Below, piece by piece: positions 43,359-51,103 of a stretch of DNA of 64,000 bases (the stretch's first letter is position 1; each line of letters starts with the position of its first letter). Where the stretch lies: NCBI RefSeq assembly GCF_029218125.1, contig NZ_JARFXX010000001.1, positions 248,001-312,000 of the forward strand, read 5' to 3'. The translations under genes and the position numbers were made by a program. Source of the DNA: Oscillibacter faecalis_A (GTDB lineage Bacteria > Bacillota > Clostridia > Oscillospirales > Oscillospiraceae). The notes beneath the pieces are model-generated. The model searched no databases, was not told where the DNA came from, and was given only the letters and a program-made list of their open reading frames with translations.

Positions 43359-46001
43359 ATGAAGCACTGTTGCATAGGTGTGTTAGCCCATGTAGACGCC
43401 GGGAAAACAACGCTGTCCGAGGCGCTTTTGTACCGGGCCGGGGCTATCCGCCGTTTGGGCCGGGTGGATCATCAGGACGCATTTTTAGATACGGACGCCA
43501 TGGAGCGTCAGCGGGGCATCACCATTTTTTCCAAGCAGGCGGTGCTGGAGCTTGGCTCCGTCCGCGTGACGCTGTTGGACACGCCGGGCCATGTGGACTT
43601 TTCCGCCGAGATGGAACGGACGCTTCAGGTATTGGACTGCGCTGTGCTGGTGATCTCCGGCACAGACGGTGTGCAGGGCCACACCCGGACGCTGTGGGAG
43701 CTTTTGGAGCGCTATCATGTTCCCACGTTTCTTTTTATCAACAAAATGGACCTTGCCGGAACGGACCGGGACGCGCTGCTGGCCCACCTAAAGGAAAAGC
43801 TGGACGGCGGGTGCGTGGATTTCGGAGATTCGGAAACGCTGGCGGAGGAGGCCGCTGTCTTAGATGAGGCAGTGCTGGAGCGTTATCTGGAAACCGGGGA
43901 GGTCTCCAACGCGGCACTGTCCGCGCTCATCGCGGAGCGGAAGCTGTTTCCCTGCTATTTCGGCTCCGCCCTCCGGGTAGAGGGCGTGGACGCCCTGCTC
44001 TCCGGCGTGGAGCGCTATGCCCCCCGGCCGGTGTACCCGGCGGACTTCGGCGCCAAGGTATTCAAAATCACCCGGGATTCACAGGGCGCACGGCTAACGC
44101 ACCTGAAGCTCACCGGCGGCACACTGCGGGTCAAGGATGTTCTTACCGGCAGAGAGGGCGATACTCTCTGGCAGGAAAAGGCCGACCAGCTCCGGCTGTA
44201 TTCCGGGGCCAAATTTCAGTCCTTGGATGAGGCAGAGGCCGGCGCCGTTGTGGCGGTAACGGGTCTGAGCCACACGTTTCCCGGTCAGGGCTTGGGAGCG
44301 GAACCGGACTGGGCCGGGGCCGTTTTGCAGCCGGTGCTGACCTACCGGGTGGAACTATCGGACGGCACGGACCCCCATACCGCCTTGCAAAAGCTGCAGC
44401 AGTTAGAGGAGGAGGACCCCCAGCTCCACCTTGTCTGGAGCGGCGGAGACATTCATATTCAGCTCATGGGTGAGGTTCAGATGGAAATTTTGCAACGGCT
44501 CATCCGGGAGCGGCTGGGGATGGAGGTCTCCTTCGGCGCGGGAACGGTCTGCTACCGGGAGACCATTGCAAACGCCGTGGAGGGCATCGGCCACTTTGAG
44601 CCGCTGCGGCACTACGCGGAGGTGCATCTGCTGCTGGAGCCGGGGGAACCGGGCAGCGGCGTCACCGTCGCCTCTGTCTGCCCCACGGACGAGCTGAATC
44701 TCAACTGGCAGCGATTGATTTTAACGCATCTGTTGGAAAAAGAGCATTGCGGCGTGCTCACCGGTGCGCCGGTCACGGATATCAAGCTCACGCTGCTCAC
44801 TGGCCGCGCCCATGAAAAGCACACCGAGGGCGGCGATTTCCGGCAGGCCACCTACCGGGCGGTGCGTCAGGGGCTTATGCAGGCGGAGAACGTGCTGCTG
44901 GAGCCGTGGTACCGCTTCCGGCTGGAGCTTCCCGCCGAACAGGTGGGCCGCGCCATGACGGATTTGCAGCGGATGAACGGCGAGGTCGAGCTGCCGGAAA
45001 CGATTGGGGAAGACGCCGTACTCACCGGCCGCGCACCGGTGGCGGGTCTGCGGGACTATGGCCGGGAGGTAGCGGTCTATACCCGGGGCCGGGGGCGGCT
45101 GTCCTGCACCCCGGCGGGGTACTTCCCCTGCGCCGAGGCGGACAGCGTCATCGCCGCCATAGGCTATGACCCGGAGCGGGACACGGAAAATCCCGCCGAC
45201 TCCGTATTCTGCTCCCACGGCGCGGGCGTTATTGTCCCATGGTTCGAGGTCTGCGACCACGCACAGGTGGAAAGCGGCTGGCAGCCCAAGAGCGCGGCAC
45301 CGGAGCCGGAGACTTCGGGGCCAAAGCAGCGGACCGTCAGCGCCTATGCGGGCACCATAGAACAGGACAGGGAATTGCAGGCCATTTTTGAGCGGACCTA
45401 TGGTACGGTGAAGCGGCGGGAATTTATTCCGCCCAAGGCCCCCCGACGGCCCATAGCGGACACCTCAGAGGAAAAGCGGCGGGAGCTGAAGCGGGCCTTT
45501 TCCGGCGAGGAATATCTGCTGGTGGATGGCTACAACATCATTTTCGCGTGGGATGAGCTGAATAAAATCGCCGCTGAAAATCTGGACGCCGCCCGCAAGC
45601 AGCTCTGCGAGCTGCTGTGCAACTATCAGGGCTATCGAAAATGCCGGGTCATTCTGGTATTTGACGCCTACAAGGTCAAGGGCGGTCTCGGCAGTGTGGA
45701 AAAATACCACAACATCACCATCGTTTATACCCGCGAGGCCGAAACGGCGGACGCCTACATTGAGCGGGCTACCTACGAGATCGGGCGGCAGCACCGGGTC
45801 CGGGTGGCTACCTCCGATGGGCCGGAGCAGGTCATCATTCTGGGCCACGGTGCCCTGCGGCTGTCGGCCTCCGCCTTTCATGAGGAAATGGCCGAGGTGC
45901 AAAAACAGATCGGTGACGCGGTATTCCGCAACAATCAAAGCGAGGCGCGCACCGGCGCCCTCCGGGCCGCGCTGGAAAAGGCAAAGGAGGGGAAAAAGTG
46001 A
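43359..46001 (+). CDS. Tet(M)-like translational GTPase fused to a C-terminal NYN (YacP/Rae1-like) ribonuclease domain
   Basis: 880 residues. Residues 1 to ~650 are an EF-G/ribosomal-protection GTPase: G1 AHVDAGKTT (10-18), RQRGITIF, G3 DTPGH (from 74), G4 NKMD (128-131), then domains II-V. The Tet(M) loop YSPVST is absent; in its place is TGRAHEKHTEGGDFRQATYR, so drug protection is doubtful. After a ~60-residue linker, residues ~718-850 form an NYN/PIN-like domain: YLLVDGYNIIFAWDEL, VILVFDAYKVKGG, TREAETADAYIE, VATSDGPEQVIILGHGALR. These match B. subtilis YacP/Rae1, which cuts mRNA in the ribosomal A site; the acidic residues are kept. The architecture implies a factor that enters the A site and cleaves mRNA there. 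Weak ribosome site (GAAAGAG). The lspA-like gene overlaps the stop (GTGA). Confidence 0.9.
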   Translation: MKHCCIGVLAHVDAGKTTLSEALLYRAGAIRRLGRVDHQDAFLDTDAMERQRGITIFSKQAVLELGSVRVTLLDTPGHVDFSAEMERTLQVLDCAVLVISGTDGVQGHTRTLWELLERYHVPTFLFINKMDLAGTDRDALLAHLKEKLDGGCVDFGDSETLAEEAAVLDEAVLERYLETGEVSNAALSALIAERKLFPCYFGSALRVEGVDALLSGVERYAPRPVYPADFGAKVFKITRDSQGARLTHLKLTGGTLRVKDVLTGREGDTLWQEKADQLRLYSGAKFQSLDEAEAGAVVAVTGLSHTFPGQGLGAEPDWAGAVLQPVLTYRVELSDGTDPHTALQKLQQLEEEDPQLHLVWSGGDIHIQLMGEVQMEILQRLIRERLGMEVSFGAGTVCYRETIANAVEGIGHFEPLRHYAEVHLLLEPGEPGSGVTVASVCPTDELNLNWQRLILTHLLEKEHCGVLTGAPVTDIKLTLLTGRAHEKHTEGGDFRQATYRAVRQGLMQAENVLLEPWYRFRLELPAEQVGRAMTDLQRMNGEVELPETIGEDAVLTGRAPVAGLRDYGREVAVYTRGRGRLSCTPAGYFPCAEADSVIAAIGYDPERDTENPADSVFCSHGAGVIVPWFEVCDHAQVESGWQPKSAAPEPETSGPKQRTVSAYAGTIEQDRELQAIFERTYGTVKRREFIPPKAPRRPIADTSEEKRRELKRAFSGEEYLLVDGYNIIFAWDELNKIAAENLDAARKQLCELLCNYQGYRKCRVILVFDAYKVKGGLGSVEKYHNITIVYTREAETADAYIERATYEIGRQHRVRVATSDGPEQVIILGHGALRLSASAFHEEMAEVQKQIGDAVFRNNQSEARTGALRAALEKAKEGKK

Positions 46002-46408
46002 CTTTGTTCATTGCGGCGGCGATTTTTGCCGCCTGTGTAGGGCTGCGGCGGTATCTGGACCGCCCGGAGCGGACGGACCGGGAATTTGGAAACGGTCGAA
46101 TCCGTCTGACCGCCCTCTGGAATGAGGGTGCCGCCTTTTCCCTGCCGCTGAAGCGCGGATGGGTGGTGCTTCTCTCCATCCTGATCTTGCCGTTTGTGTG
46201 GCTGTTCCGCCGCCGCAGCCCCCTTGGCGCGGGACTGGCGCTGGGCGGCGGGCTCAGCAATCTGTGGGAGCGTGTGCGCTATGGACGGGTCTACGATTAT
46301 GTCCGTTTTCCCAAGCTCCCCAGGCTATGGCGCTATGTCTGGAATTTGGCGGACTTCGCCATTGTCCTCGGCGGCACGCTGCTGGCCCTGCTGGACCGAA
46401 AGAAATAA
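45998..46408 (+). CDS. Divergent signal-peptidase-II-like (LspA family) membrane protein
   Basis: 136 residues, GTG start inside the preceding stop (GTGA) with GGAGGGG before it, so translation is coupled to the GTPase. LspA hallmarks: WNEGAAFSLP (family NxGxAFS), GGGLSNLWERVRYGRVYDYV (family GGALxNxxDRxxxGxVxDF), NLADFAIVLGG (family NxADxxI). Both catalytic aspartates (YDY and LAD) are present; the IDR of true LspA is WER. Three to four membrane helices. It could process lipoproteins or be a paralogue with another target; a main lspA was not seen in this window. Confidence 0.8.
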   Translation: MTLFIAAAIFAACVGLRRYLDRPERTDREFGNGRIRLTALWNEGAAFSLPLKRGWVVLLSILILPFVWLFRRRSPLGAGLALGGGLSNLWERVRYGRVYDYVRFPKLPRLWRYVWNLADFAIVLGGTLLALLDRKK

Positions 46409-46419
46409 TTTCCGCATAG

Positions 46420-46458
46420 AAAAACACCGTTCTGTCATATAAGGCAGAACGGTGTTTT
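46420..46458. terminator. Bidirectional terminator
   Basis: AAAAACACCGTTCTG and its perfect complement with a 9-nt loop, A-rich on one side and T-rich on the other, between converging genes. Confidence 0.92.
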
Positions 46459-46465
46459 TGGTCTC

Positions 46466-47509
46466 TCAGCGCTCCAGCAGTTTACGCAGGGACTCGAAGG
46501 CCTCTCCCAGCTCCTCCCGGGCCTTTGCGGTGGGGTTGCCGCGGAGGACACGCAGCGCAGCCTCGTACCGTCGAATAGAACGGGTGCGGACCTGTTCCTC
46601 CTTGCGATGAACAGCGGCGATGAGGTCCTCCAGCTCCTGCCGGTGCCGGGCCAGCGCCTCCTCATCGGGGTCAATACCGTCATCCAGCGCGGCGCGGGCC
46701 TTTTCCAAGGACTGCGCGATAGTAGAGAGAATATCCAGCTTGCCCTCCACCCGGCGGCGGAACGCGCTCTCCACGGCCTCCCGGCGGCGCTTGCGGCGGG
46801 CCTGCTTTGCGGCGCGGTGGGCCTCCAACTCATCGGAAAGATAGCTTTGCAGCAGGTATTTGTCCAAGGACGTCTTTTCCCGGAATGCCTTCAGCTCCTC
46901 TGCTGTGCGGGCCTGCGCGGCCTCGGCCTTTTCAGCCAGCCGCCGCAGCTCGGCGTTCTCCTCCGTGAGCTTTGTCAGCACCTCCCGCAGATCGATGGCC
47001 GCTCTGGTGGAGGTTACGGTATCGTATAGGAACGCAGCGGTGATGATACCCGCCAGCGGATTTACCAGCAGCGCCGGCAGCTTGTGGAGCAGCCGGTCAA
47101 TAGGTGGGTGCACAAACCGCACCAGCAAAATAGAGAAGAAGCCCCACGCAATGGAGCTGGTCAGGCAGATGTAGCCGTGGAGATTAAAGGGCTGCTTCGT
47201 ATAGTCCCAGTAGCGGACCTTAAAGAGCCGCTCCATTACGGCGCCCACCACGTATTCCAGCGCCGTGGCGGCCAGCAGGCCCAATATATACACCAGCCAG
47301 AGGTTATCCGCCACCGGCAGCGTTACAAACAGGATGATGATAGCGCCGGAGCCGTAAATGGGAAGCAGTGGGCCGTGGAGAAAGCCGCGGTTTACCCAAT
47401 GGTGCTGCTTGGCGGAAACGTAGCAGGATTCCCACACCCAGCCGCAGAAGCAGTAAAAGAAAAACAGCAGAGCCCACTGGCCCGGAGAATAGACGTACAA
47501 GGGAATCAT
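46466..47509 (-). CDS. Putative ABC-transporter permease family (CmpB/PF06541) membrane protein with coiled-coil tail
   Basis: 347 residues. The N-terminal ~190 residues carry five membrane segments and the family hallmark FCGWVWESCYVSAKQHHWVN then RGFLHGPLLPIYGSG, FKVRYWDYTKQPFNLHGYIC. The C-terminal half is a charged coiled coil (LTKLTEENAELRRLAEKAEA, QARRKRRREAVESAFRRRVE). Despite the ABC label, function is unknown. It ends 14 bp before the hemW stop, so the two are probably cotranscribed with hemW upstream. Confidence 0.8.
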   Translation of the reverse strand: MIPLYVYSPGQWALLFFFYCFCGWVWESCYVSAKQHHWVNRGFLHGPLLPIYGSGAIIILFVTLPVADNLWLVYILGLLAATALEYVVGAVMERLFKVRYWDYTKQPFNLHGYICLTSSIAWGFFSILLVRFVHPPIDRLLHKLPALLVNPLAGIITAAFLYDTVTSTRAAIDLREVLTKLTEENAELRRLAEKAEAAQARTAEELKAFREKTSLDKYLLQSYLSDELEAHRAAKQARRKRRREAVESAFRRRVEGKLDILSTIAQSLEKARAALDDGIDPDEEALARHRQELEDLIAAVHRKEEQVRTRSIRRYEAALRVLRGNPTAKAREELGEAFESLRKLLER

Positions 47510-47522
47510 CCTTTCTTGTCAC

Positions 47523-48737
47523 TTACTGGTAAGAATCTACCCGAAAATCGCCCCGGGCGGCGGCCTCCGCGCGGCGCTGCTTTTCCTCCGCCTGCGCGTC
47601 CAGCAGTCCGCCGATGATTTGATTGGAGACTAAAAAGCCCCGTGGCGTCAGGTGCCAGCGGCCTTTCTCCATAACGGCGTAGCCCGCTGCCGCGCACTTT
47701 TGCAGAAACGGCAGGAAGATCGGGTCGAACCGGCGGCGGAAGCGGTTCTCGTAGTCCTTGGGGTCCAGACCGTAGACCGTCCGCGCCCCCAGCATGAGCC
47801 ATTCCACATCCCGGTCCCGGGGCGGGATGACGGTGTTTTCCGAAAAGCGGAACACGCCGCCGTGGGCGGCGGCGATATAGCTCTCTACATCCTTTTCGTA
47901 GGCGTACCGTACACCGCCGAAATCGCTGTGGGCGCCCGGGCCGAAGCCGGCATATTCCTGAAGCTGCCAGTATTTCAGATTATGCCGGGATTCAAAGCCC
48001 GGCTTTGCGAAATTGGAGATCTCATACTGGACGTAGCCGTACTGCTTCAAAAACTCCACCGTCTGAAGGTACATATCCGCCTGCTCCTCGTCTCCCGGGA
48101 GGCCGGCACTGTCCCGCACGGCATAGAGGGGCGTCCTCTCCTCCACCTTCAGCCCATAGCAGCTCAGGTGTTCCGGGGCCAGTGCCACGGCGGCGGCCAG
48201 ATTTTCCATCCAGCGCTCCGCCGTCTGGTGGGGCAGGCCGTAAATAAGGTCGAGAGACACATTTTTGATTTTTGCCCTTCGGGCAGCCTCCACCGCCTGC
48301 TGTACCTGCTCCACGGTATGCACTCTGCCGATGGCGCGCAGCTCTTCATTGCAGGCGGACTGCATCCCAAGGGATATGCGGTTGAATCCGCAGCGCCGCA
48401 GGGCGCGCAGAGCCTTCCAGTCCCCGGCGGAGTCCGGGTTCGCCTCAAGGGTGATTTCCGCATCTCGGGAAATATGATAGCGCTTTTGCACCGTTTTCAA
48501 AATTTTGCACAGCCGCTTTTCCCCAAGATAGCTGGGTGTGCCGCCGCCAAAATAAATCGTATCGACCGTGTGGGAGGCCGCGTTGGGCGCCGCCTCTGTC
48601 AAATGGGCGCACAGCGCATCCGTATAGGCATCCATACGGTCCTCCGCATGGGGCAGGGAATAGAAATCACAGTAAATGCACTTCGCCTTGCAAAAGGGAA
48701 TATGCAGATACAGGCCCAGCGGCAGAACGGTTTTCAT
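47523..48737 (-). CDS. hemW: HemW-type radical SAM protein (heme chaperone; formerly HemN-like)
   Basis: 404 residues. LYLHIPFCKAKCIYCDFYS has the CxxxCxxC cluster motif (at about residues 16-23), followed by IYFGGGTPSYL and GFNRISLGMQSACNEEL. The missing extra N-terminal cysteine and the short length argue for HemW rather than coproporphyrinogen dehydrogenase HemN. It inserts heme into respiratory proteins in some bacteria. Ribosome site GGGAGGG before ATG 48737. In many Firmicutes this gene is linked to lepA, which lies 7 kb away here. Confidence 0.9.
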   Translation of the reverse strand: MKTVLPLGLYLHIPFCKAKCIYCDFYSLPHAEDRMDAYTDALCAHLTEAAPNAASHTVDTIYFGGGTPSYLGEKRLCKILKTVQKRYHISRDAEITLEANPDSAGDWKALRALRRCGFNRISLGMQSACNEELRAIGRVHTVEQVQQAVEAARRAKIKNVSLDLIYGLPHQTAERWMENLAAAVALAPEHLSCYGLKVEERTPLYAVRDSAGLPGDEEQADMYLQTVEFLKQYGYVQYEISNFAKPGFESRHNLKYWQLQEYAGFGPGAHSDFGGVRYAYEKDVESYIAAAHGGVFRFSENTVIPPRDRDVEWLMLGARTVYGLDPKDYENRFRRRFDPIFLPFLQKCAAAGYAVMEKGRWHLTPRGFLVSNQIIGGLLDAQAEEKQRRAEAAARGDFRVDSYQ

Positions 48738-48865
48738 GGCAACACCCTCCCATTTTGCATCGTAGTGGCATCAGTTTACCGCTTTTCCGGCAAAATTGCA
48801 AGAACCGCCGTATCATTTCCCTATTTGGCGCAAATACTGTGAAAAATGTGTGAGGTGAATGCGCT

Positions 48866-49303
48866 ATGGACATGACGCCCCAGGAATATCAGAGCTATGT
48901 ACAGCAGCGGATGAAAAAATCCCCGCTTTTGAAGGATGTATGTCTATCCTTTGTCATCGGCGGCGCTATCTGTGTGCTGGGGCAGGCCATTCAAAACGGC
49001 TGGGCCGCCGCGGGGCTTTCCAAAGAGGACGCCGGGACCGCCACCTCCTGTACGCTGGTGTTTCTCTCCGCCCTGCTGACAGGCTTGAATCTTTACAACA
49101 AGCTGGCCCGCTTCGGCGGTGCCGGAACGCTGGTGCCTATTACCGGCTTTGCCAACGCTGTGGTTTCCCCAGCCATCGACTTTAAAAGTGAGGGGTTTGT
49201 CACCGGCATGGCGGCCAAAATGTTCACCGTGGCCGGACCTGTCATCACGTTCGGCACACTGGCTTCGGTGATCTACGGTGTGATTTTAATGCTTTTTCAA
49301 TAG
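48866..49303 (+). CDS. spoVAC: Stage V sporulation protein AC
   Basis: 145 residues with four membrane segments. YVQQRMKKSPLLKDVCLSFVIGG is the family N-terminus, followed by GTATSCTLVFLSALLTGLNLYN and the KLARFGGAGTLVPITGFANAVVSPAIDFKSEG core. SpoVAC is a channel subunit for dipicolinic acid movement across the inner spore membrane. It stands alone: no spoVAD or spoVAE follows, unlike the usual operon. Ribosome site GTGAGGTG. Marks the host as a spore former. Confidence 0.93.
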   Translation: MDMTPQEYQSYVQQRMKKSPLLKDVCLSFVIGGAICVLGQAIQNGWAAAGLSKEDAGTATSCTLVFLSALLTGLNLYNKLARFGGAGTLVPITGFANAVVSPAIDFKSEGFVTGMAAKMFTVAGPVITFGTLASVIYGVILMLFQ

Positions 49304-49413
49304 AACACGGCGATTTTGCCGCCAAGGGCATAACTGCGGCGAAACCGTCATAGGGTCTCCCAAAAGGGGCATCGCCCCGCCGTTTGCGGCACAAGCGGCA
49401 GAAGGGAGCAGCT

Positions 49414-50685
49414 ATGACGATTCATGTGGTACGAACCGGAGAGACCCTTGCCGCCATTGCGGAGCATTACGGTGTGGACCCCGCCCGGCTGGCGGCAGAC
49501 AACACCGTTTCCGGCGGGCAGTTGGCAGTGGGGCAGACGCTGGTAGTCCGCTTTTCCCGGCAGGTCCATGCCGTTCGGGCAGGGGAGACCCTTTCCTCCA
49601 TTGCCCGGGATTACGGCATTTCCATCCGGCAGCTCTGGCGGAACAACTGGCCGCTTGGCGGCAAAGAGACTGTTTGGCCGGGACAGGTCTTGGTCATCTC
49701 TTATTTTGAGGAAAAGCTGGGTCCCGCCGTTTTCAACGGCTACGCCTACCCTAATATTTCTCCAGCGCTGCTGGCGGAACAGCTCCCCTATCTGACCGAC
49801 TTAGCTCCCTTTACCTATGGCATCACATCAGAGGGTGCCTTGCTTCCTCTATCGGATGAGGAGATGATTGCCGCCGCCCGTCTGCACGGCACAGCCCCGG
49901 TGCTGCACCTCTCTACCCTGACGGAAAACGGCCAATTCAGCACGGAACGGGCGGAAACGGTCTTAACCGATGGGGCCATGCAGGCAGCACTGCTGACCCA
50001 AATCGCGGATACGGTCCGCGTCAAAGGTTTTGCCGGGGTGGATGTGGACTTTGAGTATCTGCCCGGCTATCTCTCCGGGGCCTACGCCGCGTTTTTGGAG
50101 CGTCTGCGGCGCATTTTGCGGCCCATAGGCCGCTTTTTGTGGGTGGCGCTGGCCCCAAAAACCTCCGCCGACCAGCGGGGACTTCTCTATGAGGGCCATG
50201 ACTATGCCGCCCTCGGCGCCGCCGTAGACGCCGCTTTGCTGATGACGTATGAATGGGGCTATACGGCGGGGCCGCCCATGGCGGTAGCGCCGCTGCCCAA
50301 CGTCCGGGCCGTGCTGGACTATGCCGTGACGGAGCTCCCGGCGGAAAAGCTCCTGCTGGGCGTCCCAAACTACGGCTATGACTGGCCACTGCCCTTTGTG
50401 CAGGGGCAGACCCGGGCCAAATCCATTTCCAACCAGCAGGCCATCGATCTTGCCCTGCAATACCGCATTGCCATTCAATATGACCAAACGGCCCAGTCGC
50501 CCTATTTTCACTATACCGCCGAGGACGGTATCATCCACGAGGTCTGGTTTGAGGACGCCCGCAGCCTTTCCGCCAAGCTCCGCCTTATTGCCGAATACGG
50601 CTTTCTCGGCGGCGGAATCTGGAATCTCATGCGCCCGTTTTCTCAGATATGGCTGCTTGCCGACAGTCTGTACGACATCGTTTAG
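49414..50685 (+). CDS. LysM-GH18 protein, spore cortex-lytic type (YaaH/SleL-like)
   Basis: 423 residues from ATG 49414 (GAAGGGAG upstream). Two LysM domains at about 3-46 (HVVRTGETLAAIAEHYGVDP) and 49-95 (HAVRAGETLSSIARDYGISI). A GH18 domain follows with FAGVDVDFEYLPG, the DxxDxDxE motif with the catalytic Glu, and LLMTYEWGYTAGPP, AVLDYAVTELPAEKLLLGVPNYGYDW, GGGIWNL. No signal peptide, as in SleL, which is made in the mother cell and placed in the spore coat. Next to spoVAC, this suggests a role in germination. Confidence 0.9.
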   Translation: MTIHVVRTGETLAAIAEHYGVDPARLAADNTVSGGQLAVGQTLVVRFSRQVHAVRAGETLSSIARDYGISIRQLWRNNWPLGGKETVWPGQVLVISYFEEKLGPAVFNGYAYPNISPALLAEQLPYLTDLAPFTYGITSEGALLPLSDEEMIAAARLHGTAPVLHLSTLTENGQFSTERAETVLTDGAMQAALLTQIADTVRVKGFAGVDVDFEYLPGYLSGAYAAFLERLRRILRPIGRFLWVALAPKTSADQRGLLYEGHDYAALGAAVDAALLMTYEWGYTAGPPMAVAPLPNVRAVLDYAVTELPAEKLLLGVPNYGYDWPLPFVQGQTRAKSISNQQAIDLALQYRIAIQYDQTAQSPYFHYTAEDGIIHEVWFEDARSLSAKLRLIAEYGFLGGGIWNLMRPFSQIWLLADSLYDIV

Positions 50686-50718
50686 CATCGGTTTTCCATT
50701 CCGTATCGCATTGTCACC

Positions 50719-50751
50719 GCCCCGAAAGGCAGACCTTTCGGGGCATTTTTC
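50719..50751 (+). terminator. Rho-independent terminator after the GH18 gene
   Basis: GCCCCGAAAGG and CCTTTCGGGGC arms followed by ATTTTT. Confidence 0.9.
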
Positions 50752-50833
50752 TGTTTTCCCGCTCCATTTTGACAAAAGGAACATTTGTTGCCGCGCAAAA
50801 TTTCGGTGCATTTTCCAAAAATAAATCAATCTA

Positions 50834-50862
50834 TTGACATGATAGGTTTTCAGTGCTACCCT
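50834..50862 (+). promoter_or_regulatory. Promoter for the Met leader and metNIQ
   Basis: TTGACA, 17-bp spacer, TACCCT, with GTGC just before the -10 box as in both BCAA leader promoters. 52 bp upstream of the leader ATG. Confidence 0.78.
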
Positions 50863-50914
50863 GTGCACAACGAAACGAACCGGGACACCGGGGACAGGAA
50901 GGAGACGCACCGAC

Positions 50915-51019
50915 ATGATCGCTATTCGCTTTGGTATGGAGATGTGCATGATGGACATGGGAATGATGACCATGCCCATGTCTTTGTGCGTTTCCGCGAA
51001 TAAGCCTCCCAAAATGTAA
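50915..51019 (+). CDS. Methionine-codon-rich leader peptide of metNIQ
   Basis: A 34-codon ORF too short for routine gene calling. AAGGAG lies about ten bases before ATG 50915. From 50936 to 50980, nine of fifteen codons are ATG (MEMCMMDMGMMTMPM); the whole peptide has eleven Met. It sits between promoter 50834-50862 and a strong terminator at 51039-51073, just before the methionine transporter. TTTCCGC at 50991-50997, eleven bases past the Met run, can pair with GCGGAAA at 51042-51048, the left arm of the terminator. A ribosome stalled on Met codons would leave 50991-50997 free and allow this antiterminator; a ribosome reaching the stop (51017) would cover it and allow termination. No S-box or T-box element was recognised here. 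Confidence 0.85.
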   Translation: MIAIRFGMEMCMMDMGMMTMPMSLCVSANKPPKM

Positions 51020-51038
51020 GCAGCCAAGAAGCTGTTTC

Positions 51039-51073
51039 GGGGCGGAAAGCGGCAGCGCTTTCCGCCCCTTTTA
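51039..51073 (+). terminator. Attenuator terminator before metN
   Basis: GGGGCGGAAAGCG and CGCTTTCCGCCCC arms with a 4-nt loop followed by TTTTAG. It lies 19 nt after the Met leader stop and 31 nt before metN. Confidence 0.92.
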
Positions 51074-51103
51074 GTTTGCCCGGAAAACGGAAAGAAGGAT
51101 ACG

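Noticed and set aside
43359..46001. Tetracycline resistance gene
   Set aside because: The GTPase resembles Tet(M) but lacks the YSPVST loop and carries an NYN nuclease domain, so a resistance call is not supported.
50785..51003. 72-codon plus-strand frame over the metNIQ leader
   Set aside because: It is out of frame with the Met-codon ORF, has no ribosome site, and spans the promoter.
50690..51040. SAM riboswitch or T-box before metN
   Set aside because: No S-box core or T-box AGGGUGG-type element was visible, while a Met-codon ORF with terminator explains the region.
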